The position numbers and the translations under genes were made by a program. DNA of 64,000 nucleotides from CALDOK01 sp964481655 (GTDB taxonomy: Bacteria > Myxococcota_A > UBA796 > JAFGLY01), in the NCBI GenBank assembly GCA_964481655.1, contig CAYZVO010000013.1, positions 8,635 through 72,634 of the forward strand. The letters run 5' to 3'. This document shows positions 34,747 to 42,527 of this stretch, one piece after another. Under the pieces are notes generated by a model. That model had not been told where the DNA came from. It did not search any database and was given only the letters and a program-made list of their open reading frames with translations. Numbering within the stretch: the stretch's first letter is position 1; every line of letters begins with the position of its first letter.

Positions 34747-36158
34747 GGGCTCACCTGGCGGCGCAGGTAGCGGGCCAGCTCGACCACGCCGTTGCCGCGG
34801 GTCGCGGGCTGGGCCTCGGGCTCCGGATCACTGCGTTCGTTCAGCACCTCGGCCACCAGATCGTGGACCTCCTGGCTGCTCCGGGCGCGACGCGGCGACG
34901 GGGCCGGCTGCGCGGCCGGGGTCGGGGAGGGCTCGTCCTCGACGATCATGTCGTCGTAGGGCGTGCGGTGCTGGGACGGGGCCTGCCAGGGCCGCACCGG
35001 CTTGACCGTGTGCACCACCGGGCGCACGCGGGTGGGGCGGGGCAGCTCGGCGGCCATGCGCCCGCTGCGGCCGAGCAGGGTCTCGAAGGCGGCCCGGCTG
35101 GCGGGTCGCACACCGGCCTTCGCCAGAGGATCCTGCGGCGCCTGGGCCTGGCTGGCGATCAGCGTGTCCCAGCTGTCCTCGTCGTCCTCGTCCTGGTCGG
35201 GCGCGGGCTCGGGGGACGGCACGAGCGTAGCATCGGCGGCCGCGGCCTCCGGCTCGGGCTCGCGGGTGAGCTCCGGCAGGCCGCTCCAGCCGGTCTCGGG
35301 ATCCCAGGCGATGTCCATGACCAGTTCGGGGGCGTCATCGTCGCCGAGCATGGCCTCGAGGGCGTCCATGGGGGTGGAGGGGGTGGGCGCGGCGGGCGGC
35401 TCCACCGGGGCGGGCTCGGGGCGCGCCTCGGTGATGGGGGGAGCCGCCACGCCGGCCTCGTCCTCGAACTCATCGGGGGTCTCGTTCCAGACGGGCACCT
35501 TGGGGGGCGGGATGTCGGGGATGCCCTCACCGTCGTCCAGGGCTGCGTCGTCGTCGATGATGTCGGCTTCGTCCTGTACCGCCTCGTCGAGCACCGCGTG
35601 GAAGCGGGCGGCGGCCGCCGGGCGGGGGGGGGGGGGGGGGGGGGGGGGGGGCCGCGCCGCGGGGGGCCGGGGCGGGGGGGGGGGGGGCGCGGGCCCGAGG
35701 TCGGCCACCAGGGAGGGGGTGCCCTCGCCGGTGCTCACGAGCAGGCGGCGCATCTTGCCGTCCTCGCCGGCGACGCGGATGACCGTGAGCCGGGAGCGTC
35801 CACCCATGCGGGTGTGGCCCAGCACCTCGACCTGCCCATCGCTGGGGTTGGCGGCGACCTTGCGCTTGCGCGTGTAGTAGAGGCCGGCCAGGCCGGCCAT
35901 GCCCAGCACCCACAGCCAGGGGGGCAGCTGGGGCAGGCTGGGGGAGCTGCTGCTCTCGGTGGCCTCGGGGCCCTCGGCCTGGGCGAAGAGCCTGTCGTAC
36001 AGAGGGTCACCGACGCCGGTGGTGGGCTCGGAGGCGTCGAGGGTGGTGGCCTCGGCGTCCGGGGCGGCCAGCTCGAGGGCTGCGGGCTCGAGCTCGACGG
36101 CGCTCTCAGGGGCGCCGAGCACCGAGGCGATCATCAGCAGGGCAGCGGCGGTGGGCAT
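34743..36158 (-). CDS. fliO: FliO-like flagellar protein with a long disordered extension
   Basis: 471 residues, three to four times the usual FliO length. A signal or first helix is followed by a second membrane helix (LPPWLWVLGMAGLAGLYY) and the FliO core VEVLGHTRMGGRSRLTVIRVAGEDGKMRRLLVSTGEGTPSLVADLG. The rest, over 300 residues, is Pro-, Asp- and Glu-rich and probably disordered, interrupted by a poly-proline segment encoded by long G runs on the plus strand. FliO helps assemble the FliP-FliR gate. The extension could be a docking arm, or its length could be distorted by homopolymer errors. It lies between fliN (14-base gap) and fliP. Confidence 0.8.
   Translation of the reverse strand: MPTAAALLMIASVLGAPESAVELEPAALELAAPDAEATTLDASEPTTGVGDPLYDRLFAQAEGPEATESSSSPSLPQLPPWLWVLGMAGLAGLYYTRKRKVAANPSDGQVEVLGHTRMGGRSRLTVIRVAGEDGKMRRLLVSTGEGTPSLVADLGPAPPPPPPRPPAARPPPPPPPPPRPAAAARFHAVLDEAVQDEADIIDDDAALDDGEGIPDIPPPKVPVWNETPDEFEDEAGVAAPPITEARPEPAPVEPPAAPTPSTPMDALEAMLGDDDAPELVMDIAWDPETGWSGLPELTREPEPEAAAADATLVPSPEPAPDQDEDDEDSWDTLIASQAQAPQDPLAKAGVRPASRAAFETLLGRSGRMAAELPRPTRVRPVVHTVKPVRPWQAPSQHRTPYDDMIVEDEPSPTPAAQPAPSPRRARSSQEVHDLVAEVLNERSDPEPEAQPATRGNGVVELARYLRRQVSP
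35624..35651. repeat. Homopolymer of 28 G (and 14 G at 35674-35687)
   Basis: An uninterrupted run of 28 G, followed 22 bases later by a run of 14 G, inside fliO. On the coding strand these read as poly-proline. Runs of this length are rare in genomes and unstable in sequencing. Confidence 0.95.
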
Positions 36159-36172
36159 CTGGGCTCCTCTCC

Positions 36173-36460
36173 CTATTCCTCGCCCACGGGATGGGGCTCG
36201 GGCTCCTCGCTGGTCATGGCGGTCAGGCGCACGATGAGCGCGTCCTGGGCCATCTGGAGCTCACCGGCCGCGAACGCGCGGCCCCGCACGCTCAGGGTCA
36301 CCGGCTGCTCCGCAGCGTGGGCGATGGGGATGATGTCGTGCACCCGCAGGGAGGCGATGTCGCCAGCGCTCATGCGCACCCGCGTCAGCTCCACTGACAC
36401 TTCGACCGGGAGTCGGGCGAAGCGCCTGTCGCTGGCGATGGGTGACTGGCCGCTTGGCAT
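36173..36460 (-). CDS. fliN: Flagellar switch protein FliN
   Basis: 95 residues from the ATG at 36460 (AGAGG six bases upstream), which I prefer to an upstream alternative because it follows the sigma-28-type promoter. The SpoA domain is complete: LPVEVSVELTRVRMSAGDIASLRVHDIIPI, then LSVRGRAFAAGELQMAQDALIVRLTAM. FliN forms the lower part of the C ring and binds FliH during export. First gene of the export-apparatus operon. A second FliN-like gene is at 54725-55006. Confidence 0.9.
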   Translation of the reverse strand: MPSGQSPIASDRRFARLPVEVSVELTRVRMSAGDIASLRVHDIIPIAHAAEQPVTLSVRGRAFAAGELQMAQDALIVRLTAMTSEEPEPHPVGEE

Positions 36461-36502
36461 ACTGACCTCTGTTGACGGGGAGCGACCCTCGGGACGCACC
36501 CG

Positions 36503-36529
36503 CTATCGGTCGGTCGGCGCAACACTTTA
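36503..36529 (-). promoter_or_regulatory. Sigma-28 (FliA) type promoter for fliN-flhB
   Basis: Minus strand: TAAA, 15-base spacer, ACCGATAG, matching the flagellar sigma-28 consensus TAAA-N15-GCCGATAA. It lies about 45 bases upstream of the fliN ATG. An A8 tract (T8 at 36543-36550 on the plus strand) lies about 14 bases upstream of the -35. Confidence 0.85.
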
Positions 36530-36579
36530 GGGGCCAGGGCACTTTTTTTTCGACAAACCCTGTGTCGAGACGTGTCAAA

Positions 36580-36600
36580 GCCCCGACGATGTGTCGGGGC
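36580..36600 (-). terminator. Hairpin terminator after fliL
   Basis: GCCCCGAC / GTCGGGGC 8-bp stem with a five-base loop, 37 bases past the fliL stop and followed on the minus strand by TTTG. It separates the motA-fliL transcript from the fliN promoter. Confidence 0.65.
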
Positions 36601-36636
36601 CTGTGGGTGTGTCGGCGGCGGTCGGCCGCTCGTGTG

Positions 36637-37089
36637 CTACTGCACGACGAAGCTGTGGAAGTAGACCTGCTCCACCCGGTCGGGCTCGAGGACCGTGTTG
36701 ATGCGGGCGAGCAGCTCGGTGCGGAGCTCTTCCTTGCCCATGGCTCCCTCGACGCTGGCGTAGGTGCGATCGGAGGTCCAGCGGATGATGTCGTCGTGGA
36801 GCCGCGGCCGGATCTCCTCGATGCGGGTGGCCACCGTCGGGGTGCTCTCGACCCGCAGCTTCATGCGCAGCAGCCGGGCGCCGCCGGGCTCGCTGAGGTT
36901 CACGATGTAGTCGCCCAGCTCGTGGATCTCGAGGGGCTCCTCGCCGTCCGCGAGGGCGTCGGGGTCGGGCTCCCCGGCGAAGGGCGAGCTGGGCCCGAAG
37001 CCCAGGGAGGCGGCCATGCCGGTGCCCACGCCGCCGACCACGGCGATCAGGGCGATCACGGCGATGGGCAGCTTCGAGGTCAGGGCCAC
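36637..37089 (-). CDS. fliL: Flagellar stator-associated protein FliL (copy 1)
   Basis: 150 residues. One N-terminal helix (LPIAVIALIAVVGGVGTGMAASLGF), an acidic linker, then the periplasmic FliL/SPFH-like domain: HELGDYIVNLSEPGGARLLRMKLRVE...IRPRLHDDIIRWTSDRTYASVEGAMGKEELRTELLARINTVL, ending VYFHSFVVQ, the typical FliL C-terminus. FliL forms a ring that supports MotAB stators. It follows motA by 26 bases. A second copy (56064-56588) lies beside motB. Confidence 0.92.
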   Translation of the reverse strand: MALTSKLPIAVIALIAVVGGVGTGMAASLGFGPSSPFAGEPDPDALADGEEPLEIHELGDYIVNLSEPGGARLLRMKLRVESTPTVATRIEEIRPRLHDDIIRWTSDRTYASVEGAMGKEELRTELLARINTVLEPDRVEQVYFHSFVVQ

Positions 37090-37115
37090 GGGGTCCTCCT
37101 GTCAGGCCGCGCGGG

Positions 37116-37880
37116 CTAGGATGCTTCCTGCAGACGCTGGGTCGGCGGGAGCTGGGCGTTGAGGCGGTCGGCCATGAAGCGGGGGTTCTCACCGGCGACG
37201 ATGGAGAGCAGGCCCTGGGCGACCAGGGTCTTCTCGGCGATCTCGGAGGTGCTCCGGTTCCGCAGCTTCTTGGCCACCGGGATGGCGAAGATGTTGGCGA
37301 TGACCGAGCCGTAGAAGGTGGTCAGGAGCGCGACGGCCATTGCTGGGCCGATCTTGCTGGGGTCCTCGAGGTTCTGGAGCATCTGCACCAGCCCGATGAG
37401 GGTACCGATCATGCCGAAGGCCGGGGAGAGCATCCCGAGGGTGTCGAAGATGTCGGCGCCGTCGGCGTGGCGCTCCGAGATCTTGTCGATCTCGCTGAAG
37501 AGCACGTCCTCGATGGCCTCGGGGGTCTGTCCGTCCACGACCATCTGGATGCCGCGGCGCACGAAGTCGTCCTCGTGGTTCTGGCCGACCTCTTCGAGGG
37601 CCAAGACACCCTCACGTCGGGCGCGCTTGCTCAGGTCTCGCATGAGCAGCAGGATCTCTTCGGCCCGGGGGGGCTTCTTGAAGAAGGCGTTCTTGGCGAC
37701 CTTGAAGGCCTGCTTGAGGCGGGGCGCCGGGTAGGCCACGAGCATGCCGGCGATGGAGCCACAGACGACGATGAGGATGGAGGGGACATCGACGAAGGTG
37801 AGCAGCGAACCACCGTAGAGGATGGCCGCGCACATCAACGTGACGGCGAGAATCAGTCCTACGACGGTTGCGATGTCCAT
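37116..37880 (-). CDS. motA: Flagellar motor stator protein MotA
   Basis: 254 residues with four membrane helices (IATVVGLILAVTLMCAAILYGG, VPSILIVVCGSIAGMLVAYP, TLGMLSPAFGMIGTLIGLVQML, GPAMAVALLTTFYGSVIANIFAIPVA). The cytoplasmic loop carries the charged RDLSKRARREGVLALEE segment that touches FliG. The sequence resembles the PomA/MotA branch. MotA and MotB together conduct the ions that drive rotation. Here motA is 19 kb away from motB, which is unusual. Confidence 0.95.
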   Translation of the reverse strand: MDIATVVGLILAVTLMCAAILYGGSLLTFVDVPSILIVVCGSIAGMLVAYPAPRLKQAFKVAKNAFFKKPPRAEEILLLMRDLSKRARREGVLALEEVGQNHEDDFVRRGIQMVVDGQTPEAIEDVLFSEIDKISERHADGADIFDTLGMLSPAFGMIGTLIGLVQMLQNLEDPSKIGPAMAVALLTTFYGSVIANIFAIPVAKKLRNRSTSEIAEKTLVAQGLLSIVAGENPRFMADRLNAQLPPTQRLQEAS

Positions 37881-37973
37881 GGGGGCCTCGCTGGGTGCTG
37901 CATCGGCCGGGGCGGGTGTGCTCCCCTGGGTCTGGGCGGACCGCGGGGAGGCGGATCGGGTGTCTCGTGGTTC

Positions 37974-38000
37974 TTATCGGTCCGTCCGGGCCAAGACTGA
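37974..38000 (-). promoter_or_regulatory. Possible promoter for motA-fliL
   Basis: Minus strand -10 ACCGATAA is a perfect sigma-28 match, but the -35 is TTCA instead of TAAA and the spacer is 16. It lies about 95 bases upstream of motA. Confidence 0.4.
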
Positions 38001-38013
38001 AGGGCTTGTGCCG

Positions 38014-39441
38014 CTAGGCGCGGCGATTCAGCAGCCTCGGTCCGGTGGTTCGCTCTCTCTCTGTGGGTTCTTCGTGAGCATCCGCTCGGTCGGAGCGGCC
38101 TGCGCCGTCGCGGGGGTGGCGGGCGCGGTGGTCTGCGTCGTCTCGATGGGGGGCCTGGTCGATGCCGTCCTCACGCTCCTGGACCTCGTAGCCCTCGAGC
38201 TCGAAGCCCTCCTCGTGCAGCGAGGCGCGGATGGGGGCCTCGGCCTCCTGGATGGCGGCCAGCAGGCCGGTGGGGACCTCGACCTTGACGGCGACATCCT
38301 TCTGGTCGCGGCCGACCTCGAGGCGGATGTCCCCGGCGGCGTCCCGGATGACCAGGCTGATCTCGTCGGGCATCGCCGTGGGCGTCACCGGGGTCTGGGC
38401 CCGGCTGGCCTCCGCCAGCTGGCTCAGCAGGCTGGGGGTGATCGTCGGGCTCGCGGCGCGGCCGATGGTGGTGGTGGCGCCGGCGTCGTACTCCATGGTG
38501 AACAGCATCGCCTCGGGGGTGGCGGCCATGCTGGGCGCGGAGCGCGCGGCGGGAGCGGTGGGCCCGCTGCGGCGCAGCCCGGTGATGCGGGGAGCGTCGG
38601 GATCCGCCGGGGCCTGCTCTGTCGGGACGGGAGCCTCGGGCGAGCTGGTCGCCGCGCTGGCGTCCGCGGCCATGGCGGGGCCCTGGGACGCCTGGAGCGG
38701 CGGGGGGGACCCGGAGGGCGCGGGAGCTGGTGGAGCGCTCACAGCGGGAGCTCTGGGCGCCTGGGGGGCTGCCTCGGGCCCGCCGCTGGGCTGGCTCGGC
38801 TGGCTCGGCTGGCTCGGCTGCAGTCGCTGTGTCGAGTGGCCGGGCGTCTGCGCCGGTCGTGCCTGGGGCGGCCCGTCGCTGGGAGCGGGGCTGGTCGCCG
38901 CAGCGGTCGGCCGGAGCGTGGGCTCGCCGTCGGTCCGAGGCGCCGCCGTGTCTGCGGGCGTCGCGGCCGGGTCCGTCGTCGCCTGCAGCGCTGGGGCCGA
39001 GGTGGCGCCGAGGGGTTCGGTCGCCGCGAACCCGCGGGCCGCCGGGGTGGCCTGCGGCGGCGGGGCCGCGTGCGAGCTCGTCGAGGGCGCGAGGGGAGGG
39101 GGCGCACTGGCGGCGATCAGGCCCTCGGGATCCACGGGGGGCTCGAGGTGCTGGAGGTCCACACCGGCGGCGGTGTGCCAGTCTTGCCAGCCCTCGTTCA
39201 GGTCGTCCATGGGGCTCGGCTGGCCCTCTGCCGGGGCGCCCGGGTGCTCCGGTGCCGCGGGGGCCGCCGGGGTGTCGCCCCGGGGCGGGGGAGGTGGCCG
39301 GCGGTGGGGCCGGGCCGCGTCCAGGTGGTCCGCGAACGCCTGCCCGTCCCGCTGCGGGGGGGCCGGGCTGTCTTCGGCCTGCGGCGCGCCGGGGGAGGTG
39401 GGCGCCGGAGCCAGCAGCTCGGCGGCCGGGGCGGCGTTCAT
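38014..39441 (-). CDS. fliK: Flagellar hook-length control protein FliK-like
   Basis: 475 residues from the ATG at 39441, which overlaps the upstream stop (TGATG). Upstream extension is Arg/Gly-rich shadow. The first 330 residues are Pro/Ala/Ser-rich and disordered, as in the FliK ruler part, with a short QPS repeat near the middle. The C-terminal part contains the FliK-type domain: MPDEISLVIRDAAGDIRLEVGRDQKDVAVKVEVPTGLLAAIQEAEAPIRASLHEEGFELEGYEV. FliK measures the hook and triggers FlhB switching. Sequence outside the C-domain is poorly conserved, so the call rests on that domain and on the position after fliJ and motE. Confidence 0.8.
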   Translation of the reverse strand: MNAAPAAELLAPAPTSPGAPQAEDSPAPPQRDGQAFADHLDAARPHRRPPPPPRGDTPAAPAAPEHPGAPAEGQPSPMDDLNEGWQDWHTAAGVDLQHLEPPVDPEGLIAASAPPPLAPSTSSHAAPPPQATPAARGFAATEPLGATSAPALQATTDPAATPADTAAPRTDGEPTLRPTAAATSPAPSDGPPQARPAQTPGHSTQRLQPSQPSQPSQPSGGPEAAPQAPRAPAVSAPPAPAPSGSPPPLQASQGPAMAADASAATSSPEAPVPTEQAPADPDAPRITGLRRSGPTAPAARSAPSMAATPEAMLFTMEYDAGATTTIGRAASPTITPSLLSQLAEASRAQTPVTPTAMPDEISLVIRDAAGDIRLEVGRDQKDVAVKVEVPTGLLAAIQEAEAPIRASLHEEGFELEGYEVQEREDGIDQAPHRDDADHRARHPRDGAGRSDRADAHEEPTERERTTGPRLLNRRA

Positions 39442-39998
39442 CACGGCTGAGCGCCCTGCGCCGCCAGGCTGGGAGTGGAGGCGAAGGTGTTGGCCAGGTC
39501 CGCGGCCTGGTCGGGCTCCATCTCGGCCAGCACCTTGCCGGCCTTCATGCGGCTCATGCGCTCGAGCACGGCGATGGCGATGTCGGTCTCGGTGGAGGCC
39601 AGGATGGCGGCGGCGTCCTTGGAGCGCATCCCCTCGAACATCCGGACCAGGCCGACGACGCGAGTCTCGCGGGCCTCGTCGAGGGTGCCGAGCTGGACCC
39701 GGAGCTCCTCGCGCAGGGTCTGCAGCTCCGTGACCCGCTCCTCGAGCTTCTGCTCGGCGAGGCGCAGATCGGCCTCCCTGGCGGCCAGGGTGGCCTCGCG
39801 GTGATCCAGGGAGCGCTCCTTCTGGCGCAGCTTGTCCATCAGCCACTGCATGCCCTCGCTGGTGGGGACATGGGTCTCGGCGCCGCTGCGCTCATCGACC
39901 TCGTCGGTGGCCATGGCGGTGGCGCCGCAGATCAGCAGGCTGCTGCCGAGCAGGCCGGCGAGCAGGCCGACCCGGACGGTGCGGGGGCTCAGGCGCAT
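39441..39998 (-). CDS. MotE-like MgtE-N domain flagellar protein
   Basis: 185 residues from the ATG at 39998 (10-base overlap with the end of fliJ). A signal anchor (VRVGLLAGLLGSSLLICGATAMA) is followed by a long coiled coil (QWLMDKLRQKERSLDHREATLAAREADLRLAEQKLEERVTELQTL) and a C-terminal MgtE-N-like domain: VRMFEGMRSKDAAAILASTETDIAIAVLERMSRMKAGKVLAEMEPDQAADLA. This is the layout of MotE, a periplasmic chaperone for the motility protein MotC in rhizobia, and of related proteins found between fliJ and fliK in many genomes. It probably acts in the periplasm on stator or rod assembly. Confidence 0.8.
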   Translation of the reverse strand: MRLSPRTVRVGLLAGLLGSSLLICGATAMATDEVDERSGAETHVPTSEGMQWLMDKLRQKERSLDHREATLAAREADLRLAEQKLEERVTELQTLREELRVQLGTLDEARETRVVGLVRMFEGMRSKDAAAILASTETDIAIAVLERMSRMKAGKVLAEMEPDQAADLANTFASTPSLAAQGAQP

Positions 39999-40411
39999 TG
40001 GGCGTGCCACCGCGACATGGCGAGTGCGTCGAGCTCGTTGCTCTCCACGCGCTTGCGGCGCTCCTGCTCTTCCTCGGCCTGGTGCTCCACCAGCAGCTCC
40101 ATCAGGCGGGCTTCCTGGCTCGCCTTCTTGAGCGCGTCGCGGTGCTCCTCGACCACCCGAGCCTGCTTGTTCAGCTGCTCGGTCTCCTTGCGCCGCTGCA
40201 GCTCGAGGCGCAGGCGGTGGGAGTGCTGCTCGGCGAGCCACATGACCTCTTCTTCCTGGGGCTGCTGCCGGGAGAGGTCGATGGCGTCCACCGTGGCGGC
40301 CAGCTGGCCCTCGATGGTCTGGCGCTGGCGCTCCTGCGCGGCGAAGCGCAGGCGAGCGTTCCGCTTCATCTGCTGCTTGATGCGCTCGAGCACGGCCACG
40401 GTACTCTGCAT
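39989..40411 (-). CDS. fliJ: Flagellar export protein FliJ-like
   Basis: 140 residues from the ATG at 40411, an almost continuous charged helix (VLERIKQQMKRNARLRFAAQERQRQ... ELQRRKETEQLNKQARVVEEHRDALKKASQEARLMELL). FliJ is a poorly conserved two-helix coiled coil that plugs the FliI ATPase ring and contacts FlhA. Length, helicity and position just after fliI and before the motE/fliK pair support the assignment. It has its own promoter, so it is not simply read through from fliI. Confidence 0.75.
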   Translation of the reverse strand: MQSTVAVLERIKQQMKRNARLRFAAQERQRQTIEGQLAATVDAIDLSRQQPQEEEVMWLAEQHSHRLRLELQRRKETEQLNKQARVVEEHRDALKKASQEARLMELLVEHQAEEEQERRKRVESNELDALAMSRWHAQCA

Positions 40412-40437
40412 GGGGGGAACCTCCGGTGCACTTGTGT

Positions 40438-40464
40438 GTTCGGACCCTTCTGGGGCGAACTTTA
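40438..40464 (-). promoter_or_regulatory. Sigma-28-like promoter for fliJ-motE-fliK
   Basis: Minus strand CCTAAAG with a weaker -10 (TCCGAACA) at a 16-base spacer, between the fliI stop (40483) and the fliJ start (40411). Confidence 0.55.
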
Positions 40465-40482
40465 GGGGAAGTTGGACAAAGA

Positions 40483-41793
40483 TCAGCCGCCTGCGACGGT
40501 GAAGCGCTGCAGCTGGGCGACGACCGCCTCGAACTCCTCGGCTTCGTTCACACGCTGCTTCAAGAAGGCGTCGATGGCGGGCTTGAGTTGGATGGCCCTG
40601 TCCACCGCGGGGTCGGTGCCCTTGCGGTAGGCGCCCAGGCGCACCAGCTCCTCGTTCTCGTGCCATGTGGCGAGCAGATCGCGCACCCGCACGGCGGCGG
40701 CCTGCTGCTCGAGGGCGGTGGTGTGGGGCATGGTGCGGGACAGGCTCTGCAGCACGTCGATGGCCGGGTAGTGGCCGTGGCTGGCGAGCTTGCGAGACAG
40801 CACGATGTGCCCATCCACGACGCCGCGCACCATGTCGGCGACGGGATCGTGGATGTCGTCGCCCTCGACCAGCACCGTGAAGATGCCGGTGATGCTGCCG
40901 ATGCCCGCGCCGGGGCCGGCGCGCTCGAGCAGGGACGGGATCAGGGAGAAGACCGAGGGGGTGTAGCCCTTGGTGGTGGGGGGCTCGCCGGCCGCGAGGC
41001 CGATCTGGCGCTGGGCCATGGCCAGGCGGGTGAGGCTGTCCGCCAGCATCAGGACGTCCTTGCCCTCGGCGCGGAAGTGCTCCGCGATGCTCATCGCGGC
41101 GAACACGCCCTTGACCTGGAGGATGGGGGAGGCGTCGCTGGTCGCGACCACGACCACCGAGCGGGCGAGGCCCTCGGGGCCCAGGTCCCGCTCCAGGAAC
41201 TCCCGCACCTCGCGGCCGCGCTCGCCGATGAGGGCGATGACGTTGACATCCGCCCGCGCGTGTCGGGCGACCATGCCGAGCAGGGTGCTCTTGCCCACGC
41301 CGGAGCCGGCCATGACACAGACGCGCTGGCCGCGCCCCAGGGTGAGCAGCCCGTCGATGGCGCGGATGCCGGTGGGCAGGGGGCGATCGATGCGCAGGCG
41401 CTGCAGCGGGTCGGGGGCGGAGGCGTCCAGGGGGCGGGCGTGGGGGACGTCCTCGAGGGGCAGGCCGTCCAGGGGGTTGCCCAGCGGGTCGATCACCCGG
41501 CCCAGCAGGCCCTCGCCCACCCGCACCTTCAGCTGGTTCGACAGCACCTGCACCGGCGTGCCCTGGGCGACCCGGTCGGGGCTCCCCAGGGGCATCAACA
41601 GGGTCTTGTGCTCCGCGAAGCCGATCACCTCGGCCCAGACACCGGCGACCTCTGTCAGGGTGCCCACGGACACCCCGGGAAGGTCGGCCTCGAGGACCTG
41701 GCCCACGCTCTGGGTGACGCGGCCCTGCTGGCTGACCAGGCTGGCCTGGGCCAGCCTGCGCTGCATCCGCTCGAGCCCGAGGGTGTCGACCAT
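40483..41793 (-). CDS. fliI: Flagellum-specific ATPase FliI
   Basis: 436 residues from the ATG at 41793, overlapping the fliH stop (TGATG). Walker A AGSGVGKST is at 162-170, the LIGERGREVREFLERDLG motif follows, the Walker B strand is DVLMLADSLTRLAMAQRQIGLAAGEPP, and FTVLVEGDDIHDPVADMVRGVVDGHIVLSR is the family signature. FliI is the hexameric F1-like ATPase that unloads export chaperones at the flagellar gate. Last gene of the flgB-fliF-fliH-fliI operon. Confidence 0.97.
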   Translation of the reverse strand: MVDTLGLERMQRRLAQASLVSQQGRVTQSVGQVLEADLPGVSVGTLTEVAGVWAEVIGFAEHKTLLMPLGSPDRVAQGTPVQVLSNQLKVRVGEGLLGRVIDPLGNPLDGLPLEDVPHARPLDASAPDPLQRLRIDRPLPTGIRAIDGLLTLGRGQRVCVMAGSGVGKSTLLGMVARHARADVNVIALIGERGREVREFLERDLGPEGLARSVVVVATSDASPILQVKGVFAAMSIAEHFRAEGKDVLMLADSLTRLAMAQRQIGLAAGEPPTTKGYTPSVFSLIPSLLERAGPGAGIGSITGIFTVLVEGDDIHDPVADMVRGVVDGHIVLSRKLASHGHYPAIDVLQSLSRTMPHTTALEQQAAAVRVRDLLATWHENEELVRLGAYRKGTDPAVDRAIQLKPAIDAFLKQRVNEAEEFEAVVAQLQRFTVAGG

Positions 41794-42512
41794 CACTTGC
41801 TCTGCTGGCCCTGGCCGTCCTGGGCGAGCCAGGCGCGCAGGGCCTGCTCCATGCCGTCGAGGGCGGTCTCGAGGCGGGCGTCCACCAGGCTGTTGCGGCA
41901 CACGGCGACGCAGCCGTCGTCCATCTCGGTGTCCACCTCGACGGACCAGCCCATGCGGCCGAAGATGGCGGACTCGGCGGCGCGCTTGTGGGCCGGAGAG
42001 ACCCGCAGGACCACGTCGCTCTCGAGGACCAGCTGCTCGGAGACGGTGTCGAGCTGGGCGTGGAAGACCGCCTCGCTGTCGGACATGCTCTCCAGCAGGC
42101 GGCGGCAGCCGGCCATCACCATGTCCGCGTAGCTGCCGCGCATCTGGTTCACGGCGCCATCGAGGGCGTCGTCCAGGCTGTCGGCGATGGCGCGGTTGCT
42201 GCGCTCCTCCGCCTCGAGCCGGGCCCTCAGGGCCTGGAGCTCCTGCTGGGCTGCGGCCAGCTCCTGCTCGGCCTTCGCCTGCGCGGTGAGGGCGGCCTCC
42301 AGCTCTTCACGGCTCGGGGGCGGCGGGCCCGCGGGCTCCTGGTCCTCGGCGGCGCTGTCGTCGGCGCCGAGGGGCCGGACCTTGCTGGCCACGCCCCGCG
42401 CGCCGCCCATGCCCGTCGCGACCGGCAGGGGCTGGAGGCCCGCGTGGTCGCCGCGGGTGAGCCCCAGGGACTGGAAGCTCGAGGCGCGCGCGGTGGAGGA
42501 GAAGGTCGGCAT
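41793..42512 (-). CDS. fliH: Flagellar assembly protein FliH
   Basis: 239 residues. A low-complexity N-terminus is followed by a Glu/Ala/Gln-rich coiled coil (REELEAALTAQAKAEQELAAAQQELQALRARLEAEE) and the C-terminal domain with VLRVSPAHKRAAES, MGWSVEVDTEMDDGCVAVC and SLVDARLETALDGMEQAL, similar to the V-ATPase E / FliH C-terminal fold (DGxCxVxxxxGxVDA pattern). FliH dimers tether FliI to the C ring through FliN. Fifteen bases downstream of fliF. Confidence 0.88.
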   Translation of the reverse strand: MPTFSSTARASSFQSLGLTRGDHAGLQPLPVATGMGGARGVASKVRPLGADDSAAEDQEPAGPPPPSREELEAALTAQAKAEQELAAAQQELQALRARLEAEERSNRAIADSLDDALDGAVNQMRGSYADMVMAGCRRLLESMSDSEAVFHAQLDTVSEQLVLESDVVLRVSPAHKRAAESAIFGRMGWSVEVDTEMDDGCVAVCRNSLVDARLETALDGMEQALRAWLAQDGQGQQSK

Positions 42513-42527
42513 CGTGTGGAATCCGGG

